Positions 60,319 to 64,000 of a DNA stretch of 64,000 nucleotides are shown here, in pieces. Position 1 is the stretch's first letter. The number at the start of each line of letters is the position of its first letter. The position numbers were made by a program, and so were the translations under genes. Source of the stretch: Acanthacorydalis orientalis. Its lineage: Eukaryota > Arthropoda > Insecta > Megaloptera > Corydalidae. The stretch is taken from NCBI GenBank assembly GCA_034766995.1, contig CM068318.1, forward strand, positions 1,004,501-1,068,500, given 5' to 3'. The notes under the pieces were generated by a model that made no database searches, had not been told where the DNA came from, and was given only the letters and a program-made list of their open reading frames with translations.

Positions 60319-60585
60319 ATGTACGCGTCTCTACGTGATCCCGCTGCGTGGACTCGGGCTGCTGCCGCAGCTACGGTACGCGGCGACGTCGTCGACGCCG
60401 TCGTCCTCGTCGTCGTCCTCGTCCTCGTCCTCGACGACTCTTCAATGATACCGGCCTTTGAACCGAGATATCCCGACGAGGGTTTTGTAACTGTATACAG
60501 AGCGAAAGCCGGAAATTCTGATCGTTGTTTATTTTGGAATCAGTTTAAACGATTACGTCCTAATAAATTAATTTCGTTTCGATGA
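60319..60585 (+). other. CpG-rich open frame of 88 codons containing a CGTCCT-type repeat (unsupported)
   Basis: The frame has an ATG start at 60319. Its first half is A/V/L-rich because the DNA is a CGTCGT/CCTCGT simple repeat (60383-60438). The second half (SMIPAFEPRYPDEGFVTVYR near residues 42-61) looks more complex. No domain is recognised. The repeat alone can keep several frames open, so I do not call a gene. Confidence 0.22.
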
Positions 60586-62667
60586 TATATTTTTATTTTA
60601 TGGAGTTGTTTGTTTTGCATTTGTTATGCGAAACATTATTAAATTATCATTTTATTTTCTGATCCGCTTATTCGCTGTTACAAACGATAAATACATACTT
60701 TTTTAAATCAACCTGCCACGCTATACAACTCTGTTTAAATATTTACAACCGTATTAAACGATATTAAACTAACCACTTAATGCTTTTATATATGTTACTG
60801 TATACAAAAAGCACATGAAAAATCTCTAAGGATATTTGTTTTTTTTTAAAAAAAAAATATGTTTTCCATACAATTACTTTATGTATTCGAGAAAATGTAA
60901 ATGTAATAATAATAATATTTATTTAGGGAAGTTTCAAAAATGTGCTCCGTACATCGATTTTGCTTAAGATTTATTTAGTAATAGAACGATATTAATTTGT
61001 GGGATGATATATAAACATCAAATATATTTAATACTTTTTATTTAACAAAGTTCATGCGATAGACCCGGTAATTATTTTTAAATTATGACAAGTTTGAAGC
61101 AGAATTCGCAGAAATATCAAGAAATATCTTAGGTGATGTATTCATTTCTCTTTATCGATGATATCAACAATGTGTGGACGAGAATGGAAGACGATTTGAA
61201 TAATTGCGTTAAATCCATCTTTTCTCTCACATTTTTTATTTATTATAAAATTGAATTCATGAACAAAAAAAAACCCCACAGAAGTCATCAACGATCGAAG
61301 TTCGTATACATTTTTTTCGTAGACACAGTGTGCGTTTAAATGTTTCATACTTAGTTATTGATTTACAATATTTAATAAAATACTTGCATGATTTTCAACA
61401 ATTCCTTCGATTAAAACTAAAACAATAAATTTCCTTCCTGTACGATTTTCTTATATAGCATGTTTAGCAAATATAAATTTAATGTCTTTTTTGTATTGAA
61501 AATTTCTATAATTCTCGATCAAACAAAGAGAAGAATACTAAAATCGAACGTCGACCGTAATGTTATAAAGACGTCGTTTTTTTTTAAAAAAAAAATGAGA
61601 AATAGTTTCTCGAACGGAACCGCACACAAACTTTATTAATTTGCCTGATTTATCATCGTGTCGTTAATTTAATCGAAACACCGCCATCGACAGCGTTAAG
61701 TTACAGTCGCCGTGCCCGATCCACTGGGGCTCGGCTATGTTTAAATTTATACCAAAAAAATATTATTGCGTTCGAGTTGAAGTGCGATCTTAAAAAAAAT
61801 ATTTCCGTTTCTTTGCACTTCAGCAGTTTCAAAGATTATCAGAGTGTAAAGCATTGCGGCGAGATAAGAACATTTGCGGAATTAAATTAACAGATTATAG
61901 GCAACTCTGTTTATCTTCTTGATTTAGTACTTTGGATGACAGAGTTCATAACTCGCCGTTCTGTTGACTTTGTTTATTATCAAGTGAAAATGCTGACTGC
62001 TCCTCGAATCATTTCATTTTATATCAGTGACGGCGTAATGAATTACACGAGTAATGTTTTTAAATGTACGAACGGTTTTCTTTTCACGGGACAAACTAAC
62101 GGATCACTTACTTTTCATTACATTTTAGTTTGATGACGATTCGAACGATGAAAAAATCCATCGCTGATGTTCAATATACCGGAAGGTGTTATCGACTTTT
62201 CCGTATACATTTTTAATTTTATTCATTGTCGGTTGAAAATGAAAAATTTCAACAGCTCTGGACTACTTAAAACCACTTAAATTAAAAAAAATGTATATGA
62301 ATTTGAAGGTCAGAAACAGCAATTATTTTTCTACCCACCTTGTGATTATTAAATAAATCAGTAGACATTTTATATCGATAATGGTAAAATAAACTAGAAA
62401 GAATATTTACTGGTAAGAAAACATACAAGCAAGGTAATAAATAATATCGATAACGAATGAGTGAATTAAACGTTTTTTTTTTCAATAAGTCTAACGTCAG
62501 CGAAATGTCTTTAACCGTACTCTACGATATCTCGTTATAATAACATGCTCAGAAATAATAAAAATCTTCATAAAGAATGTTTATGATAATATAAAAATAA
62601 CTTTACATATATAAATTATTTAACATACATATAACTGGAAAGCTTCGCAAGAGATTTTCTTCATTTA
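60586..62667. other. Gene-free AT-rich stretch with two T9A10 palindromes
   Basis: T9A10 at 60839-60857 and T9A10 at 61577-61595. No gene or recognised mobile element. The 61650-61740 part is less AT-rich. Frames at 61133-61348 overlap on both strands and are not supported. Confidence 0.55.
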
Positions 62668-62694
62668 TATACACACACACTTATATATATATAT
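62668..62694. repeat. Compound (CA)n(TA)n microsatellite, short
   Basis: TATACACACACAC followed by TTATATATATATAT. Confidence 0.9.
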
Positions 62695-63021
62695 GAACGC
62701 GACTGATCAAACGCACTTATTATTATGTTATTTTTATATTCGTATCGAGAAAAGCTCGAGCTTTTTAAATTCGACATAGTTCCTCAACACGATCTAAATT
62801 CATGATATTACTTTTTCACATGCAACATATCGTGCAAACTACAATACACCACTTATTACCATTTTTTTACTGTATTTATTTTCCATACATTTCTTTCAAA
62901 TACAATGTATTTGTAAAAGACTTGACATCTTTAAATAGTGCGCTATTTACTTTTATTATAAATCTGTTTTAACGAAGAATAACTAGTTCTATAAAATGAT
63001 ATTTCAGGTAAAAACGACGAT
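62695..63021. other. AT-rich stretch
   Basis: No feature recognised. Confidence 0.5.

Positions 63022-63062
<41 letters not shown>
63022..63062. repeat. Compound (CT)n(TA)n microsatellite
   Basis: About 27 bp of CT then TA. On the minus strand this is (TA)n(GA)n, the same order as at 17570, 20187, 30427, 32442 and 48203. Confidence 0.95.
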
Positions 63063-63700
63063 GTAGTTCTATCGCCAGTATCTAATTATGAAAAAACAAT
63101 TTTCACACTTCACGATTTTAGTTCAAAGTCAGCTGCATTATTCTTCCAGAATGATTGCACTGTGCTCGATCAGCAATTCCCTGAAGAGCTATACAACTAT
63201 AGTAGAGCGAGAGTACCTTTCGAAGCGTCGACGAACCTAAGATAGAACCATTTGCTGCACTCGGAAAGATTTCTGCAGTTCAGCAGTAAACAGTGACTCG
63301 ATTGACCTTTCGCACGGTAGGAAATCATTTAAAGTACTGCGTTAAATAACCAGTCTAGCGTTTCAGTCCGCCGTACGTTATTTTTCGCAAGAGAGAGAGA
63401 GAGATTTTTTTTTCTTATAAAAACGTTTTCGTGCTTAGGACAGGCATTGAAAGTGTTTGAAACGGACGTTTCTATATTTGAACGTTGTCCAATTTTTATG
63501 TAATTAGGATTAAATTTATTTTTATACGAAAAAGTAATATTAAATAAACGTATGTTTCCGGTACTCGTTCTTATGAATGAATTCTCCTTTCACCGTTTCT
63601 TGTCGAAGTTAAACGGATTATAATTTTATCAAAAAAAGTTTATTTAAATCGAATATACCATTCTGATGGAAGAGAAAAGCATTCAACCATTCTATCTGTT
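63063..63700. other. Unique stretch with a short GA run at 63391-63403
   Basis: No gene recognised. Confidence 0.5.
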
Positions 63701-63739
63701 CTCATGTAAAGAAGTTAAATATACATTCTTAATACCGCA

Positions 63740-64000
63740 ACAAGACGATGGCTTAATCAGACAGCACAGATATGAAAAGATATGGAAAGATACAGAAAGA
63801 TATACATTGAGAATAACAAGAAGATACCAGAGAAGAATAAGATGGTCAGGAAAACAAACTGGTGTTACAGACATAAAATGAAGTGTGGTGGGTTTGAATT
63901 GGAAGTGGAAGGGGCATATTGCAAGAAGAGATAACAATCGATGGACAAGAAAAATTATTTATTGGGAATCGAGAAATTCAAGGAGACACACAAATGAGAT
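63740..64000 (+). pseudogene. LINE (non-LTR retrotransposon) reverse-transcriptase C-terminal part, cut by the window end
   Basis: One plus-strand frame reads TERYTLRITRRYQRRIRWSG, then KQTGVTDIK, a TGA stop at 63879-63881, then in the same frame VGLNWKWKGHIARRDNNRWT and RKIIYWESRNSRRHT to the window end. These match the conserved C-terminal motifs of insect endonuclease/reverse-transcriptase LINEs: (R/K)xTxVTDI, then L-K-W-x-W-x-G-H-x-A-R, then R-W-T-x-x-x-x-x-W. There is a single in-frame stop and no frameshift in this part, so decay is moderate. The left limit is uncertain (about 63670-63770). The element continues beyond the window. It overlaps with the 47988-48190 fragment in the RWTxxIIxWE region, so both probably come from one family. 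Confidence 0.82.

Noticed and set aside
60319..60585. Valine/leucine-rich frame
   Set aside because: The hydrophobic part is the translation of a CGTCGT/CCTCGT simple repeat. No membrane protein family recognised.

Overview
This window looks like intergenic or intronic DNA from an animal nuclear genome, most likely an arthropod and probably an insect. It is very AT-rich and shows no bacterial-style gene packing. I see no tRNA, rRNA or CRISPR array and no complete host gene. It does hold many decayed DNA transposons, two LINE fragments and roughly forty (TA)n microsatellites. The insect placement is an inference from the kinds of mariner and LINE remnants and the base composition; the species cannot be named from what is visible.

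Layout. 1-9.9 kb: AT-rich DNA with a few CpG-rich patches, a deleted mariner copy (3.0-3.6 kb), a lone mariner terminus (5.73 kb), a foldback MITE copy (6.9-7.1 kb), and two decayed mariner copies inside a ~490-bp tandem duplication (8.9-9.9 kb). 10-21 kb: TA arrays, a possible pogo/Tigger remnant (12.0 kb), and a large inverted repeat whose ~600-bp arms (14.26-14.87 and 20.37-20.96 kb) enclose about 5.5 kb. 21.5-22.0 kb: a 445-bp Tc1-like deletion derivative. 22-42 kb: mostly unique AT-rich DNA with the densest and longest TA arrays (97 bp at 33.9 kb, about 190 bp at 36.5 kb), many MITE copies and mariner pieces. 42.8-52.8 kb: three more mariner derivatives, a ~440-bp imperfect CTAT-type array and a LINE 3' end on the minus strand. 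53-64 kb: CpG-rich patches including one weak exon candidate, a mariner copy of a second lineage sitting inside a TA array (58.9-59.9 kb), and a LINE reverse-transcriptase C-terminus cut by the window end.

The mobile elements are nearly all dead: internal deletions, stop codons and frameshifts are visible. The strongest large-scale signals are (1) a family of internally deleted mariners sharing one terminal sequence, (2) an abundant unnamed foldback MITE family with CAGTTCTGACACTG-type ends, (3) the long inverted repeat, (4) compound (TA)n(GA)n arrays with constant polarity, and (5) recurrent T-tract/A-tract palindromes. I found no convincing new enzymatic or defence system. Most open frames are translations of TA repeats or chance frames that begin at GTG/TTG.
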